Assembly (NCBI GenBank): GCA_017561205.1
Contig: JAFZDL010000081.1
Coordinates: forward strand, 1 to 59,200
Direction: 5' to 3'
Origin: Oscillospiraceae bacterium
Lineage (GTDB): Bacteria > Bacillota > Clostridia > Oscillospirales > Oscillospiraceae
DNA length: 59,200 nt
In this document: positions 29,331-39,651 of the stretch, in pieces
How positions within the stretch are numbered: the stretch's first letter is position 1
How the letters are laid out: each line of letters opens with the position of its first letter
Program-made: the position numbers and the translations under genes
Notes under the pieces: generated by a model
What the model was told of the DNA's origin: nothing
The model's database searches: none
The model's input: the letters and a program-made list of their open reading frames with translations, nothing else

Positions 29331-30251
29331 TTATTCTCCTGTGGCGGCAATTATCAAAATCGGCAGCACATCCCGGTATATCTCGTCAAACTGACTCAAA
29401 GGCAGGGGATTTTCTCCCTCGCCGACCTCGATGGTATAGCCCGGCCTGCGGAATTCTTGGATAAACCAATCCTTGTACCCGGCAAAGCTGGATGCATAGG
29501 GGGTGTCTGCCAGGGTGTAGCCGCTGGCCACCGCCATCTTGCGGCCCAATTCTTCCGCCCCCGGCACAAAAATATCCTTAAATTTCCAATAAATCTCCTT
29601 GCCCTGGCTGTGGAGGGCTACCACCAAAGCAGGATCAATAAACTCCGTATATCCGGCCAGTGCCTGGGTTTCAAATTGATTTAAGGGCGCGCGGCCCACA
29701 TAATCCCTTGGGCCGGGCTTTACAAAGCCCTGGGCAAATTTGATCTCCCGGGCCTGCAGCCACCCGGCGGGGTACTGAAGATTCAAGTCAACCCCCAAAA
29801 GATTGGCTTTCCAGCCATTGGGGAAAGGAATGGTGGGATAATCCCGGGCCAGCCGCTCCGCCAAGTCATACTGGATATCCCCCGGCCCAATAGCCCCGGT
29901 CACCAGATCCACCCCGTCGGGATCTACCATTGGCACCATATAGATGGTTACGGCTTCCGCTAACTGCCGGGCATCACGTCCGTAAATTTGTCCACCGGAG
30001 CGGATCGCCTCGGCCAGTTCCTCCGCAAACTTCAAAAGCACCAAGCTGGTGATCCACTCGTTTGCGTGGTGGGAGGCGGAGAATATTACTTTCCGTGGGC
30101 CGTTGCCTGCTACCAATGTGGAGACAGGCCGCTGAAAAGCGGTGTTTGTCAGCACCTCTGTACGCAGAAAAGGATATGTACTGACAAGAGCCCCAATATA
30201 TTGTTCGTTGGCCTTCGATGTGATGGGAATGCCGGTTTGTACAATGGCCAT
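29331..30251 (-). CDS. M14-family zinc carboxypeptidase / gamma-D-Glu-diamino acid endopeptidase-like
   Basis: 306 aa from ATG 30251, behind GGGAGGTGAT. Zinc-site pattern: SASHHANEWI (H-x-x-E), DPDGVDLV and then VALHSQGKEIYW (His) with YTIEVGEGENPLP (catalytic Glu). GVDLNLQYPAGW is typical of the M14C peptidoglycan endopeptidases that split gamma-D-Glu-meso-diaminopimelate. No signal peptide is apparent, so it may act in muropeptide recycling inside the cell, or lack a recognised export route. Confidence 0.85.
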   Translation of the reverse strand: MAIVQTGIPITSKANEQYIGALVSTYPFLRTEVLTNTAFQRPVSTLVAGNGPRKVIFSASHHANEWITSLVLLKFAEELAEAIRSGGQIYGRDARQLAEAVTIYMVPMVDPDGVDLVTGAIGPGDIQYDLAERLARDYPTIPFPNGWKANLLGVDLNLQYPAGWLQAREIKFAQGFVKPGPRDYVGRAPLNQFETQALAGYTEFIDPALVVALHSQGKEIYWKFKDIFVPGAEELGRKMAVASGYTLADTPYASSFAGYKDWFIQEFRRPGYTIEVGEGENPLPLSQFDEIYRDVLPILIIAATGE

Positions 30252-30302
30252 AAAATCACCTCCCATCAGTATATGCCGGTTTGGGTGATGGCGTTCAAAA
30301 AA

Positions 30303-30349
30303 TAACAACCCCACTGGGGGGTTGCAAGTTCTTCAAAATGGTGTATAAT
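30303..30349 (+). promoter_or_regulatory. csoR promoter with G-tract operator
   Basis: TTGCAA (30322-30327), 16 bases, TATAAT (30344-30349). The inverted AACCCC-actg-GGGGGGTT just upstream overlaps the -35 and resembles CsoR/RcnR G/C-tract operators, implying autoregulation. Confidence 0.6.
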
Positions 30350-30375
30350 AGGGGAAAACAAAGGAGGTGGGCCTT

Positions 30376-30705
30376 ATGCACGACCATCACGATCACGATC
30401 ATTCTTATATGCACGCCCACGGCATTGCCCACTCCCACGGCCATGTCCACGAAAATCAAAAGGCAGTGGTTAACCGCTTAGCCCGGGCCATCGGTCACCT
30501 GGAAAAGGTGAAGAGAATGGTGGAGGAGGGCTATGACTGCTCCGAGGTGCTGATCCAGCTGGCGGCTGTCCGCTCTGCGTTGGATAATACCGGCAAGGTG
30601 ATCCTTAAGGATCATATCCATCACTGTATGGTGGATGCGGTGGCGGCAGGCGACCAAAATGCCATCGACAGCCTTTGCGAAGCGGTAGATAAATTTATGA
30701 AGTAA
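30376..30705 (+). CDS. CsoR/RcnR-family metal-sensing repressor with His-rich N-terminus
   Basis: 109 aa. After 25 residues containing eleven His (HDHHDHDHSYMHAHG...), the DUF156 four-helix fold begins: AVVNRLARAIGHLEKVKRMVEEGYDCSEVLIQLAAVRSALDN, then HIHHCM. Cys (YDC), His and Cys (HHC) occupy the CsoR copper-ligand positions. The His tail could add Ni, Co or Zn binding. RBS AAGGAGGTGG. No metal exporter gene is adjacent; the divergent gene encodes an M14 peptidase. Confidence 0.88.
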   Translation: MHDHHDHDHSYMHAHGIAHSHGHVHENQKAVVNRLARAIGHLEKVKRMVEEGYDCSEVLIQLAAVRSALDNTGKVILKDHIHHCMVDAVAAGDQNAIDSLCEAVDKFMK

Positions 30706-30706
30706 A

Positions 30707-30738
30707 AAAGAGGAGTGCTCAGCACTCCTCTTTTTTTT
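30707..30738. terminator. Bidirectional terminator
   Basis: AAAAGAGGAGTGC-tca-GCACTCCTCTTTT between the convergent csoR-like and asnS genes. Confidence 0.92.
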
Positions 30739-32128
30739 ATAACTCGCAATTGCCCACAGTTCTGGGGAAGGGCAGCACATCACGAATGTTGCCCATACCG
30801 GTCAGATACATGACGCAGCGCTCAAAGCCCAGGCCAAAACCGGCGTGGCGGGCAGAGCCGTACTTCCGCAGATCCAGGTAGAAGTCGTAGTCCTCGGGGT
30901 TCATGCCCAGCTCCTCAATGCGGTTCTTGAGGATCTCGTAATCGTCCTCACGCTGGCTGCCGCCGATGATCTCGCCAATGCCGGGCACCAGGCAGTCCAT
31001 AGCAGCCACGGTCTTTCCGTCGGGATTCAGCTTCATATAGAAGGCCTTGATCTCCTTGGGGTAGTCGGTGACGAACACGGGCTTTTTGAACACTTCCTCG
31101 GTCAGATACCGCTCGTGCTCGGTCTGCAGGTCGCAACCCCAGTAGACGGGGTATGCGAACTTGTCGTTGCACTTCTCTAGAATCTCGATGGCCTCGGTGT
31201 AGGTCACGTGGCCGAAGTCGGAATTTACCACATGGTTCAGCCGTTCCAGCAGGCCCTTATCCACAAAGGAGTTGAAGAATTCCATCTCCTCGGGAGCGTG
31301 CTCCAGCACATAGGAAATGATATACTTGATCATATCCTCGGCAAGACGCATATCGTCGCTCAGATCGGCAAAGGCGATCTCCGGCTCGATCATCCAGAAC
31401 TCGGCAGCATGCCGGGTGGTGTTGGAGTTCTCGGCGCGGAAGGTAGGACCGAAGGTGTAGATGTTCTTAAAGGCCATGGCGAAGGTCTCACCATTGAGCT
31501 GACCGGACACGGTCAGATTGGTGGGCTTGCCGTAGAAGTCCTGGGAGAAGTCCACCTTGCCATCATCAAGCTTGGGGATGTTGTTCAAGTCCAAAGTAGT
31601 GACCTGGAACATCTCACCTGCGCCCTCGCAGTCAGAACCGGTGATGAGGGGAGTGTGGACATAGACAAAGTCCCGGTCCTGGAAGAACTGGTGGATAGCC
31701 ATTGCTGCCAAAGAACGGACACGGAACACAGCCTGGAAGGTGTTGGTCCGGGGGCGCAGATGGGTGATGGTACGCAAAAATTCCATAGAGTGCCGCTTGG
31801 GCTGCAGGGGGTAGTCACCGGTAGAAGCGCCTTCCACAGTGATCTCCTGGGCCTGGATCTCAAAGGGCTGCTTAGAGTCGGGGGTCAGTACCACAGTACC
31901 CTTGATGATGAGGGCTGCGCCGATGTTGATTTTGGAGATCTCCTGGAAGTTCTCCATAGCATCGGTGTACACCACCTGAATGGGGCTAAAATAAGTGCCG
32001 TCGTTCAGCATAATAAAGCCAAACTGCTTGGAAGGCCGGCGGTTACGCACCCAGCCACCCACGGTGACGGTCTTGTCGGCGTAAGCTGCGGTGTTCTTGT
32101 ACAGCTCACGAACAGAAATCAGATCCAT
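30737..32128 (-). CDS. asnS: Asparaginyl-tRNA synthetase
   Basis: 463 aa, class II synthetase. An N-terminal OB-fold anticodon-binding domain ([26 protein letters not shown]) is followed by motif 2 ([22 protein letters not shown]) and motif 3 ([22 protein letters not shown]). The sequence [12 protein letters not shown] favours Asn over Asp specificity. Length is normal. Overlap of its stop with the terminator stem marks the end of a single-gene transcript. Confidence 0.96.
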   Translation of the reverse strand: MDLISVRELYKNTAAYADKTVTVGGWVRNRRPSKQFGFIMLNDGTYFSPIQVVYTDAMENFQEISKINIGAALIIKGTVVLTPDSKQPFEIQAQEITVEGASTGDYPLQPKRHSMEFLRTITHLRPRTNTFQAVFRVRSLAAMAIHQFFQDRDFVYVHTPLITGSDCEGAGEMFQVTTLDLNNIPKLDDGKVDFSQDFYGKPTNLTVSGQLNGETFAMAFKNIYTFGPTFRAENSNTTRHAAEFWMIEPEIAFADLSDDMRLAEDMIKYIISYVLEHAPEEMEFFNSFVDKGLLERLNHVVNSDFGHVTYTEAIEILEKCNDKFAYPVYWGCDLQTEHERYLTEEVFKKPVFVTDYPKEIKAFYMKLNPDGKTVAAMDCLVPGIGEIIGGSQREDDYEILKNRIEELGMNPEDYDFYLDLRKYGSARHAGFGLGFERCVMYLTGMGNIRDVLPFPRTVGNCEL

Positions 32129-32206
32129 AGTGTTTACCTCTTTGTTTAGTCTATAATATAAAGAGTATAAGCCAAAAAGGAAGAATTTACAAGAGGTTTT
32201 GTAAAT

Positions 32207-32677
32207 TTAATTCAGCAAAAACACCCCAAAATTCAGATATCCGGCAAAAGTGACCCACAAAAGATAGGGAAGCAGCAGGTTTCCGGCGGTTTCATCGATG
32301 GCAGAGAAGCGCCGCAGGGTGATAAAAATGGCGATCCACAGGGCAATGAGAATGATAAATGCCAGCAGATACATCTGTCCGCCGAAGAATACCAAAGGCC
32401 AAATAAAGTTCAGCGCCAGCTGTACAGCATAAGTCTTCAGCGCGGAGCGAATGATCACCATATCCTCCCCGGAGGTCAGTACCCGGTAGGATGCTTCACC
32501 CATAAGCAGATACAGAATCGTCCACACGATGGGAAATACCCACCCCGGGGGCGAAAGGGGCGGCTGGTTCAACATTTTGTAGCTGCCCATTCCACCGCTG
32601 AGTAACGCGGCAAGACCACCCACCGCTAAGGGAATGGCCCAGCAAATCAGTCGTTTTTTCCAATCAGTTTTTTTCAC
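32207..32677 (-). CDS. tspO: TspO/MBR family membrane protein
   Basis: 156 aa with five hydrophobic helices. The family signature is present: LNQPPLSPPGWVFPIVWTILYLLMGEASYRV, ALNFIWPLVFFGGQMYLLAFIILIALWI, LLPYLLWVTFAGYLNFGVFLLN. TspO proteins bind porphyrins and tryptophan-derived ligands and act in stress responses. It sits in the cytoplasmic membrane. A family-typical length supports the start at 32677. There is no operon partner on this strand. Confidence 0.93.
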   Translation of the reverse strand: MKKTDWKKRLICWAIPLAVGGLAALLSGGMGSYKMLNQPPLSPPGWVFPIVWTILYLLMGEASYRVLTSGEDMVIIRSALKTYAVQLALNFIWPLVFFGGQMYLLAFIILIALWIAIFITLRRFSAIDETAGNLLLPYLLWVTFAGYLNFGVFLLN

Positions 32678-32765
32678 AGTAATCCCTCCCGATATACAGT
32701 ATATGGGAAAAACAGGCTTTTATAATTTTTGTTTTTTTGGATATACTGCATACGAGGTGTGCGGT

Positions 32766-33158
32766 ATGAAAAAAGCGGTGTGGTTGCTGATAGTATGTGT
32801 ACTTTTCTGCGGTTGCAAGAAAAAACAAACGCCCCCGGAGCATCGGGTGGTGACGGGGATACAGGTGGAGTATCACCAGGGAGAGAGTGTATTGCATCGC
32901 AATTACCAAAAAACGGAAAATGTCCAGTTTATGCTGAATTATCTTAGAATCTTAAATCCTTTTGGACCGGTGATCCCGGAGGGAAGACAGGCCGATAACT
33001 GCCGGATCACTCTGCAATATTCCCACGGTCCGGATAGCATATACCTGCAGCAGGGAAGTCATTATCTTTGCCGCAACGGCGGGCCTTGGGAGAGCATCGA
33101 CAGTGCCCGGGCAAGTCTGCTTTACCCAATGCTTTTGCTGCTGCCCTCAGATGCATAA
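32766..33158 (+). CDS. Small lipoprotein, 130 aa
   Basis: ATG 32766 begins a signal peptide (KKAVWLLIVCVLFCGC) with a lipobox Cys followed by KKK. The mature domain (about 115 residues) is beta-rich: VVTGIQVEYHQGESVLHRNYQKTENVQFMLNYLRIL and DNCRITLQYSHGPDSIYLQQGSHYLCRNGGPW. This recalls small secreted YcdB/DUF-type sensor proteins, but I cannot name the family. It is a single-gene unit followed by a bidirectional terminator. Confidence 0.75.
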   Translation: MKKAVWLLIVCVLFCGCKKKQTPPEHRVVTGIQVEYHQGESVLHRNYQKTENVQFMLNYLRILNPFGPVIPEGRQADNCRITLQYSHGPDSIYLQQGSHYLCRNGGPWESIDSARASLLYPMLLLLPSDA

Positions 33159-33194
33159 AAGACACCACAGACCGGAAGGCCTGTGGTGTCTTGC
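33158..33194. terminator. Bidirectional terminator
   Basis: AAGACACCACAG / CTGTGGTGTCTT between the convergent lipoprotein and PFP genes. Confidence 0.88.
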
Positions 33195-33208
33195 GTTTAT
33201 ATATTTGA

Positions 33209-34867
33209 TTAGCCCTGTTCCAGAGCCAGGATCTGGGTGGTCTGGTCGCAGACCTCTGCGGGGCCCCAGTACTGAATAGCGCCGGGGTACACATAGCAGG
33301 TCTCAACAGCCCACTCAGCACGGTTCTCGGCAAAGAAATTGAAGGGCTTGCCATCCAGCTCAACCAGTGCCTTGCGGATAACGGGCTTGTCAGCGCCGTG
33401 GCGGCGCTCGATGTTCATCATCTTGGTGATGGGCATACCGCCGGCAACCCACTCTTCAGCAGGCTTAGACAGGTTAGAAACCTTGCTGAGGTAGCCGGTG
33501 TAGCCGTACTGGATCAGCATAAAGGCATTGTAGCCCAGGCTGTAGCAGTAGTCAGCATCGAAGTTAGAGGGGAAAGCGCAGCGGCCTTCGTAACCCAGGA
33601 AGTGATGCAGGGGAGAGAACTTGCCTGCGTACTTGCCCTCTTTCTTGCGGGCAGCCAGGTTAGCCTTGACCATCTCGGAGAACAGCTTCTCGGACTCGAT
33701 GAGGGAAACCTGCACATTGCCGTGGGGGTCACGCTCTAAGAACAGCTGCTGCTGAATGGTCTGGGGCAGGATGGCAAATACAGCCATAGACTCCTTGGTA
33801 AGGCCTGCTTCGATAAAAGCGTACTTTTCTTCCCAGGTAGCCAGGGCGTTGAAAGCGTCGGCTTTCGCGCCTGCCAGCAGCTCGTTGATTTCCGCAATCA
33901 GCACGGAGAACTCGGGAACAAATTCCACGATGCCCTCGGGGATAATGGCAACACCGAAGTTCCAGCCCTTGGCGGCGCGGTTTGCAACGGAGTCGGCAAT
34001 GTAATCGGTGATCTGAGCCAGAGACATCTTCTTGGCGGCAACTTCCTCACCGATCAGGCAGATGTTGGGACGGGTCTGCAGAGCAGTCTCCAGAGCCACG
34101 TGGGAAGCGGAACGGCCCATGACCTTCACGAAGTGCCAGTACTTCTTGGCGGAGTTGGCGTCACGCTCGATGTTGCCCACGATCTCAGCGTAGGTCTTGG
34201 TGGCGGTGTCGAAGCCAAAGGAGCACTCGATGTCCTCATTCTTCAAGTCGCCGTCGATGGTCTTGGGGCAGCCAATGACCTGAATGCCGGTGTTTTGTGC
34301 GGCAAAGTACTCAGCCAGCACAGCGGCATTGGTGTTGGAATCGTCGCCGCCAATGATAACCAGGGCATTGATGCCATGCTTCTTGCAGTTCTCAGCGACA
34401 ATAGCGAACTGCTCCTGGGTCTCCAGCTTGGTACGGCCGGAACCGATAATATCAAAACCGCCGGTGTTGCGGTAGGCGTTGATGTACGCGTCGTCGAAGA
34501 TGATGTAGTCATCGTCAATGAGGCCGCTGGGACCGCCCTTGAAACCGTACAGGACATTGTCCTTGTCGGTGGCCTTCAGTGCATCGTACAGACCGCAAAT
34601 AACATTGTGGCCGCCGGGAGCCTGACCGCCGGACAGAATCACGCCAACCACCTGTTTCTTGGCAGGCGCGGTGTTCTTGCCCTTCTGGAAGGTGATTTCG
34701 TTCTTGCCGTAGGTATTGGGAAACAGAGCCTTGATCTTGTCTTGGTCGGCAACGCTCTGCGTAGCAGCGCCGCCACACACACAGATCTCGGCAATGCCGC
34801 CCCGGAGCATACCGGGCAGCTTAGGATTATACTGGTATCTTGCCAGCTGTAAAGGGGAAAGTTTCAT
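33209..34867 (-). CDS. pfp: Diphosphate--fructose-6-phosphate 1-phosphotransferase
   Basis: 552 aa, the long clostridial/plant-beta-like PPi-dependent phosphofructokinase. Motifs: [41 protein letters not shown] (catalytic TIDGD), [13 protein letters not shown], and [22 protein letters not shown]. It interconverts F6P and FBP using pyrophosphate, reversibly. Its divergent neighbour is the class II aldolase that consumes FBP, so both glycolytic genes share the intergenic control region at 34868-35041. Confidence 0.95.
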   Translation of the reverse strand: MKLSPLQLARYQYNPKLPGMLRGGIAEICVCGGAATQSVADQDKIKALFPNTYGKNEITFQKGKNTAPAKKQVVGVILSGGQAPGGHNVICGLYDALKATDKDNVLYGFKGGPSGLIDDDYIIFDDAYINAYRNTGGFDIIGSGRTKLETQEQFAIVAENCKKHGINALVIIGGDDSNTNAAVLAEYFAAQNTGIQVIGCPKTIDGDLKNEDIECSFGFDTATKTYAEIVGNIERDANSAKKYWHFVKVMGRSASHVALETALQTRPNICLIGEEVAAKKMSLAQITDYIADSVANRAAKGWNFGVAIIPEGIVEFVPEFSVLIAEINELLAGAKADAFNALATWEEKYAFIEAGLTKESMAVFAILPQTIQQQLFLERDPHGNVQVSLIESEKLFSEMVKANLAARKKEGKYAGKFSPLHHFLGYEGRCAFPSNFDADYCYSLGYNAFMLIQYGYTGYLSKVSNLSKPAEEWVAGGMPITKMMNIERRHGADKPVIRKALVELDGKPFNFFAENRAEWAVETCYVYPGAIQYWGPAEVCDQTTQILALEQG

Positions 34868-34960
34868 CTTATTACACTCCTTGCAGTATTTTTTATCGAT
34901 TATACTCCAACTTTACAAAAAGGTAAATAGGAAATTGCAAATATTTTTTATTTATGACTA

Positions 34961-34988
34961 TTGAAAAGCAAAAAAACTGTGTTATAAT
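34961..34988 (+). promoter_or_regulatory. fba promoter (TTGAAA - 16 - TATAAT)
   Basis: Strong promoter-like sequence 47 bases before the aldolase RBS. Confidence 0.75.
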
Positions 34989-35041
34989 GGTAGCTGTAAA
35001 AATACGGGACTGCCCCGTGAAATAAGAAAGGAAAGATGAAA

Positions 35042-36010
35042 ATGGCTCTTGTTACTACTACCGAGATGTTCAAGAAGGCTTATGACGGCGGCTACGCTAT
35101 CGGCGCTTTCAACGTGAACAATATGGAAATCGTTCAGGGTATCACCGAGGCTTGCTGCGAGGAGAACGCTCCTGTTATCCTGCAGGTTTCCAAGGGCGCC
35201 CGCGCTTATGCTAACCATACTTACCTGGTAAAGCTGGTTGAGGCTGCTGTTATTGAGTGCCCCAACATTCCCATCGCTCTGCACCTGGACCACGGCGACA
35301 GCTTCGAGACCTGTAAGTCCTGCATCGACGGCGGCTTCACCTCCGTTATGATCGACGCTTCCTCCAAGTCCTTCGAGGAGAACATCGCTATCACCAAGCA
35401 GGTCGTGGAGTACGCTCACGATCACGGTGTTGTTGTTGAGGCTGAGCTGGGCTCTCTGGCTGGCATCGAGGATGAGGTCAATGTTTCCGCTGAGGCTGCT
35501 TCCTACACCCGTCCCGAGGAGGTTGAGGAGTTCGTTTCCCGTACCGGTTGTGACTCCCTGGCTATCGCTATTGGCACCTCCCACGGCGCTTACAAGTTCA
35601 CTCCCGAGCAGTGCACTCTGAACGAGCAGGGCATCCTGGTTCCTCCCGCTCTGCGTTTCGACGTTCTGGAAGAAGTCACCAAGCGTCTGCCCGGCTTCCC
35701 CATCGTTCTGCACGGTTCCTCTTCCGTTCCCCAGGAGTACGTGAAGATGGTCAACGAGAACGGCGGCAAGATGCCCAACGCTATCGGCGTGCCCGAGGAG
35801 CAGCTGCGTAAGGCTGCAAGCCTGTCCGTCTGCAAGATCAACATTGACTCCGACCTGCGTCTGGCTATGACCGGTACTATTCGTAAGTTCTACAACGATA
35901 ACCCCGGCAAGTTTGACCCCCGTGAGTACCTGAAGCCCGCCCGCGCCAACATCAAGGAAATCGTTCGTCACAAGCTGATCAACGTCCTGGGCTGCGCCGG
36001 CAAGACCTGA
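35042..36010 (+). CDS. fba: Class II fructose-bisphosphate aldolase
   Basis: 322 aa. Zinc ligands and catalytic region: ALHLDHGDSFETCKSCIDGGFTSVMIDAS (HLDH), EAELGSLAG, AIGTSHGAYKF, IVLHGSSSVP and KINIDSDLRLAMTG. It cleaves FBP to DHAP and G3P. ATG 35042 is preferred over 35036 from spacing to AAGGAAAG. The codons are strongly biased, as expected for a highly expressed gene. It lies divergent from pfp. Confidence 0.95.
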   Translation: MALVTTTEMFKKAYDGGYAIGAFNVNNMEIVQGITEACCEENAPVILQVSKGARAYANHTYLVKLVEAAVIECPNIPIALHLDHGDSFETCKSCIDGGFTSVMIDASSKSFEENIAITKQVVEYAHDHGVVVEAELGSLAGIEDEVNVSAEAASYTRPEEVEEFVSRTGCDSLAIAIGTSHGAYKFTPEQCTLNEQGILVPPALRFDVLEEVTKRLPGFPIVLHGSSSVPQEYVKMVNENGGKMPNAIGVPEEQLRKAASLSVCKINIDSDLRLAMTGTIRKFYNDNPGKFDPREYLKPARANIKEIVRHKLINVLGCAGKT

Positions 36011-36158
36011 AATCACAATGGCAACGAAGATGAGGCTCGAACCGCCTACTAAGGTAAACGATAGAGTGTTAGTGCAGTACCGCGAATATAATACCCGTGT
36101 TATATATGTTTTTGCCCATTATCTGCATCTCTTTTGCAGAGGGATTGTATCATAGCGA

Positions 36159-36187
36159 TTGACAATTTGCGAGGGCAGAATTATAAT
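36159..36187 (+). promoter_or_regulatory. Consensus promoter (TTGACA - 17 - TATAAT)
   Basis: A perfect -35 and -10. It now precedes a galK-like remnant and the AEC transporter gene, and probably once drove a galactose operon. Confidence 0.8.
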
Positions 36188-36231
36188 TGTGGCATTAAAA
36201 ACGGTTTCCCCGAAGGAGATAACATGATGAA

Positions 36232-36354
36232 AAATGTATTGCCTTTGTGCCTGTGGATATGGTGGAGGACTTCCGGAAAAATATGGAAAATGCTCTGGGT
36301 AAGAGGGCTTGCCATATTCTGTCTGTGCGTCCTCAGGGCGGCATTGTGGTATGA
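36232..36354 (+). pseudogene. C-terminal remnant of a galactokinase-like gene
   Basis: In the frame starting at 36232 the translation reads AFVPVDMVEDFRKNMENALG and then HILSVRPQGGIVV before a TGA. This resembles the C-terminal end of Firmicute GalK (the conserved late FVP...F, then a G-C/H-hydrophobic-LS-x-RP-x-GG ending). The body of the gene is gone; an RBS and ATG (36224) upstream read another frame. With the galE remnant at 37377 it suggests a lost Leloir operon. The identification rests on about 35 residues. Confidence 0.5.
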
Positions 36355-36387
36355 TGTTGGAGATTTTGCGAAGCAAGAGGAATTGTT

Positions 36388-37742
<1,355 letters not shown>

Positions 37743-37783
37743 AACGAAGACAATTATGCGGCATTTGGATATTGCATACAAAT

Positions 37784-37822
37784 AAGGGTCTGTTGCAAAA
37801 TGCGTTTTTGCAACAGACCCTT
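37784..37822. terminator. Bidirectional terminator (17-bp perfect stem)
   Basis: AAGGGTCTGTTGCAAAA, loop TGCGT, TTTTGCAACAGACCCTT, between the galE remnant (+) and the small membrane gene (-). Confidence 0.85.
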
Positions 37823-37827
37823 GCTTG

Positions 37828-38021
37828 TTATTCTTTATCTTTGTTGTCCTTTATGAAGGCTTCTACCAAAGCCTCTATTGCAATCAAAATGGCAACACCA
37901 AACATTATCCACGATATCCAGGTCAGAAAATTGGTTACATAGTGCCCTATTTTCCAAACACGTAAAAAATACCAATTAACAATAAAAGTGCTGCCCAAAG
38001 TTGTTTTTTTATACATTTCAT
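37828..38021 (-). pseudogene. Small membrane protein gene interrupted by a one-base frameshift
   Basis: The best RBS (AAAGGAG) serves ATG 38021, which reads MKCIKKQLWAALLLLIGIFY, VFGK and then a stop. Shifting by one base in the run GGAAAATAGG continues as IGHYVTNFLTWISWIMFGVA and ends in FIKDNKDKE at 37828. The combined protein would be about 64 aa with two membrane helices. The alternative ATG 38016 gives an intact 62-aa frame but an unlikely N-terminus and poorer RBS spacing. A sequencing error in the A run is possible. Confidence 0.5.
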
Positions 38022-38038
38022 TTTGGTTTTCAGCTCCT

Positions 38039-38791
38039 TTATCCTAACAGATACTCCATAAATTGCCTGGTTAGTTCCGGGCGGGCGGTGCTTCGGACTG
38101 CGCCCACATAGATGATGGTGCCGTCTAAATAATAGGCCTTTTGCAGGTCCTTCCGGCGGCTTACATCAATGCCCACGGGAACGGGCTTTTTCATAGGTCC
38201 CGGATCCTTGGGGTCTTTGGGGTACTCCAGCGCATCGGGCTCGACCTGCTCACCGGCGGGAGCGTTCAGCACATCAATGATAGCTTCGTCAATGTAGTAA
38301 ATGCGGCCGGCAAGCTTTTCCAGAGTCTCCCCGTCCAAAACCTCCCGCAGGTCGGTAAGCAGATGCTGAGAAGTGTAGGCGCATACCTGGAAAGCATAGG
38401 GATCGCCGGCGATGAAATCCACGTCCTGCACGGCGCAGCTGGCGATGATTCGCTGGACAGTGTTATTGTTCAGCTGGGTCTGTCCGGGCATGATCTGCAC
38501 ATCCGAGTAGCAGGCCACAGTTTGCGTTTCTTCGTCGATGCCGGCGGTTTCATAAAAACCGTTCCAAAAAGGTTTTTCATCGACACCGATTTTGCAGTTG
38601 ATGCAGAAACCGGAAAAGACGATTTCCTTTTGGTTGGCAACGGTGACAACACCCTGTACAATCAGTACCACAATGAGGATGATACAAATGGCTTGGATTT
38701 TATAATAATCCCAGAAGAACTCCCATTTTTCTTTGGTGGGCATATCCTTGACCTTTTGCCAGTCTTCTTTGATGCGTTTGATAAATTTCAT
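38039..38791 (-). CDS. Single-pass membrane protein of unknown function, 250 aa
   Basis: A basic cytoplasmic N-terminus (MKFIKRIKEDWQKVKDMPTKEKWEFFWDYYK) is followed by one membrane helix (about 33-53, IQAICIILIVVLIVQGVVTVA). The domain outside the cell contains CINCK, ELNNNTVQRIIASCAV-like helices and a proline-rich stretch (about 195-210, EYPKDPKDPGPMKKPVP). It resembles Gram-positive envelope proteins with periplasmic-binding-like tails but I cannot name the family. It starts 1 base after the SIS gene stop, so it is translationally coupled to it. Confidence 0.65.
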   Translation of the reverse strand: MKFIKRIKEDWQKVKDMPTKEKWEFFWDYYKIQAICIILIVVLIVQGVVTVANQKEIVFSGFCINCKIGVDEKPFWNGFYETAGIDEETQTVACYSDVQIMPGQTQLNNNTVQRIIASCAVQDVDFIAGDPYAFQVCAYTSQHLLTDLREVLDGETLEKLAGRIYYIDEAIIDVLNAPAGEQVEPDALEYPKDPKDPGPMKKPVPVGIDVSRRKDLQKAYYLDGTIIYVGAVRSTARPELTRQFMEYLLG

Positions 38792-38792
38792 A

Positions 38793-39395
38793 TTACAGAG
38801 CCTTATTGTTCAGTCTTTCACCCACAGCTCCGCCCGGATGGATCAGCGCAAACTGCTCAGCCTGGTAGCCGGACTCTTCGATAACAGCGGCCTGCAGTGC
38901 GTGGAAGATCATGCACAGAGCGGTGGTGGAAGTGGTGCCCTGGGCATTCCACTTGTCGGTTTCCTTGTTCACGTGCTGCTTCAGCACCACATCAGCGGCC
39001 TGGGCCAGGGGCGATTCCATATTCTCGGTGACGGTGATGATGGAAACACCCTTTGCCTTGCAGATATCCACGATGGGCAGCAGCTCCTTAGTCTTGCCAC
39101 CCCGGGATGCGAAGATCATCACATCGCCTGCCTGCAAAAAGCCGGTAGCGCCGTGAACAGCCTCAGCAGGGGAGATGAACCGGGCAGGACGCTCGATGCA
39201 GCACATCAGATGGGCCATGTGCTGGCAGATGATGCCGGAGTGACCGCAGCCGCAGGTGCCGATACGGGGAGCCTTGCTCAGCAGGTCAACAGCCTTTGAG
39301 AATTGCTCGTCATCAATATACTCAATCATTTCATTGATGCAATCGCGCTCAATGACATAAGCATTGCGAATTGCTTGCAGACTTTCCTTTTTCAT
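38793..39395 (-). CDS. SIS-domain sugar-phosphate isomerase-like protein, 200 aa
   Basis: A single SIS domain: APRIGTCGCGHSGIICQHMAHLM (the phosphate-binding loop start), GDVMIFASRGGKTKELLPIVDICKAKGVSIITVTEN, ending FALIHPGGAVGERL as in KdsD/GutQ-type isomerases. No HTH or CBS domain is present, so it is an enzyme or sugar-phosphate binder, not an RpiR regulator. RBS AGGAGG. It is divergent from the catabolic block starting at 39652 and likely isomerises one of its intermediates. Confidence 0.85.
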   Translation of the reverse strand: MKKESLQAIRNAYVIERDCINEMIEYIDDEQFSKAVDLLSKAPRIGTCGCGHSGIICQHMAHLMCCIERPARFISPAEAVHGATGFLQAGDVMIFASRGGKTKELLPIVDICKAKGVSIITVTENMESPLAQAADVVLKQHVNKETDKWNAQGTTSTTALCMIFHALQAAVIEESGYQAEQFALIHPGGAVGERLNNKAL

Positions 39396-39426
39396 AGAAA
39401 ATCCTCCTGAATTTTACTTTTCGATG

Positions 39427-39460
39427 ATTATAGCACAAAAGAAGGGACCCTTCAAGGGAT
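39427..39460 (-). promoter_or_regulatory. SIS gene promoter (TTGAAG - 17 - TATAAT)
   Basis: Minus strand, 32 bases upstream of the SIS start codon. Confidence 0.7.
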
Positions 39461-39548
39461 TTGCAAAAATTTTACAAACCTGCAGGAAATGAATTGCAAA
39501 AGAAAGAAAATAATTTGCCAAAAGAGGCGGAAAACCCCTTGGTATCAA

Positions 39549-39577
39549 TTGACAAATCCCCTTGCGGAGGTTATTAT
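39549..39577 (+). promoter_or_regulatory. Promoter of the catabolic block (TTGACA - 17 - TATTAT)
   Basis: Consensus -35 at 39549-39554 and -10 at 39572-39577. A TCAATTGA dyad (39545-39552) overlaps the -35 and could be an operator. Confidence 0.75.
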
Positions 39578-39651
39578 GTTAGGGTACAAGTGTAACTATG
39601 CCGCAATGCGGAAAACGCAGTCGGCGAAAATACATATTTGAGAGGTTAATT

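Noticed and set aside
32129-32206. T-box leader upstream of asnS
   Set aside because: The 78-base gap is too short, with no specifier stem or T-box consensus.
34982-36016. 344-codon minus-strand frame opposite the aldolase
   Set aside because: It is a shadow of the highly biased fba gene; no RBS and leucine/valine-rich low-information product.
37784-37822. IS6-family terminal repeats (GGGTCTGTTGCAAAA resembles GGTTCTGTTGCAAA)
   Set aside because: The two arms are separated by only 5 bases with no transposase, and sit between convergent genes where a terminator is expected.
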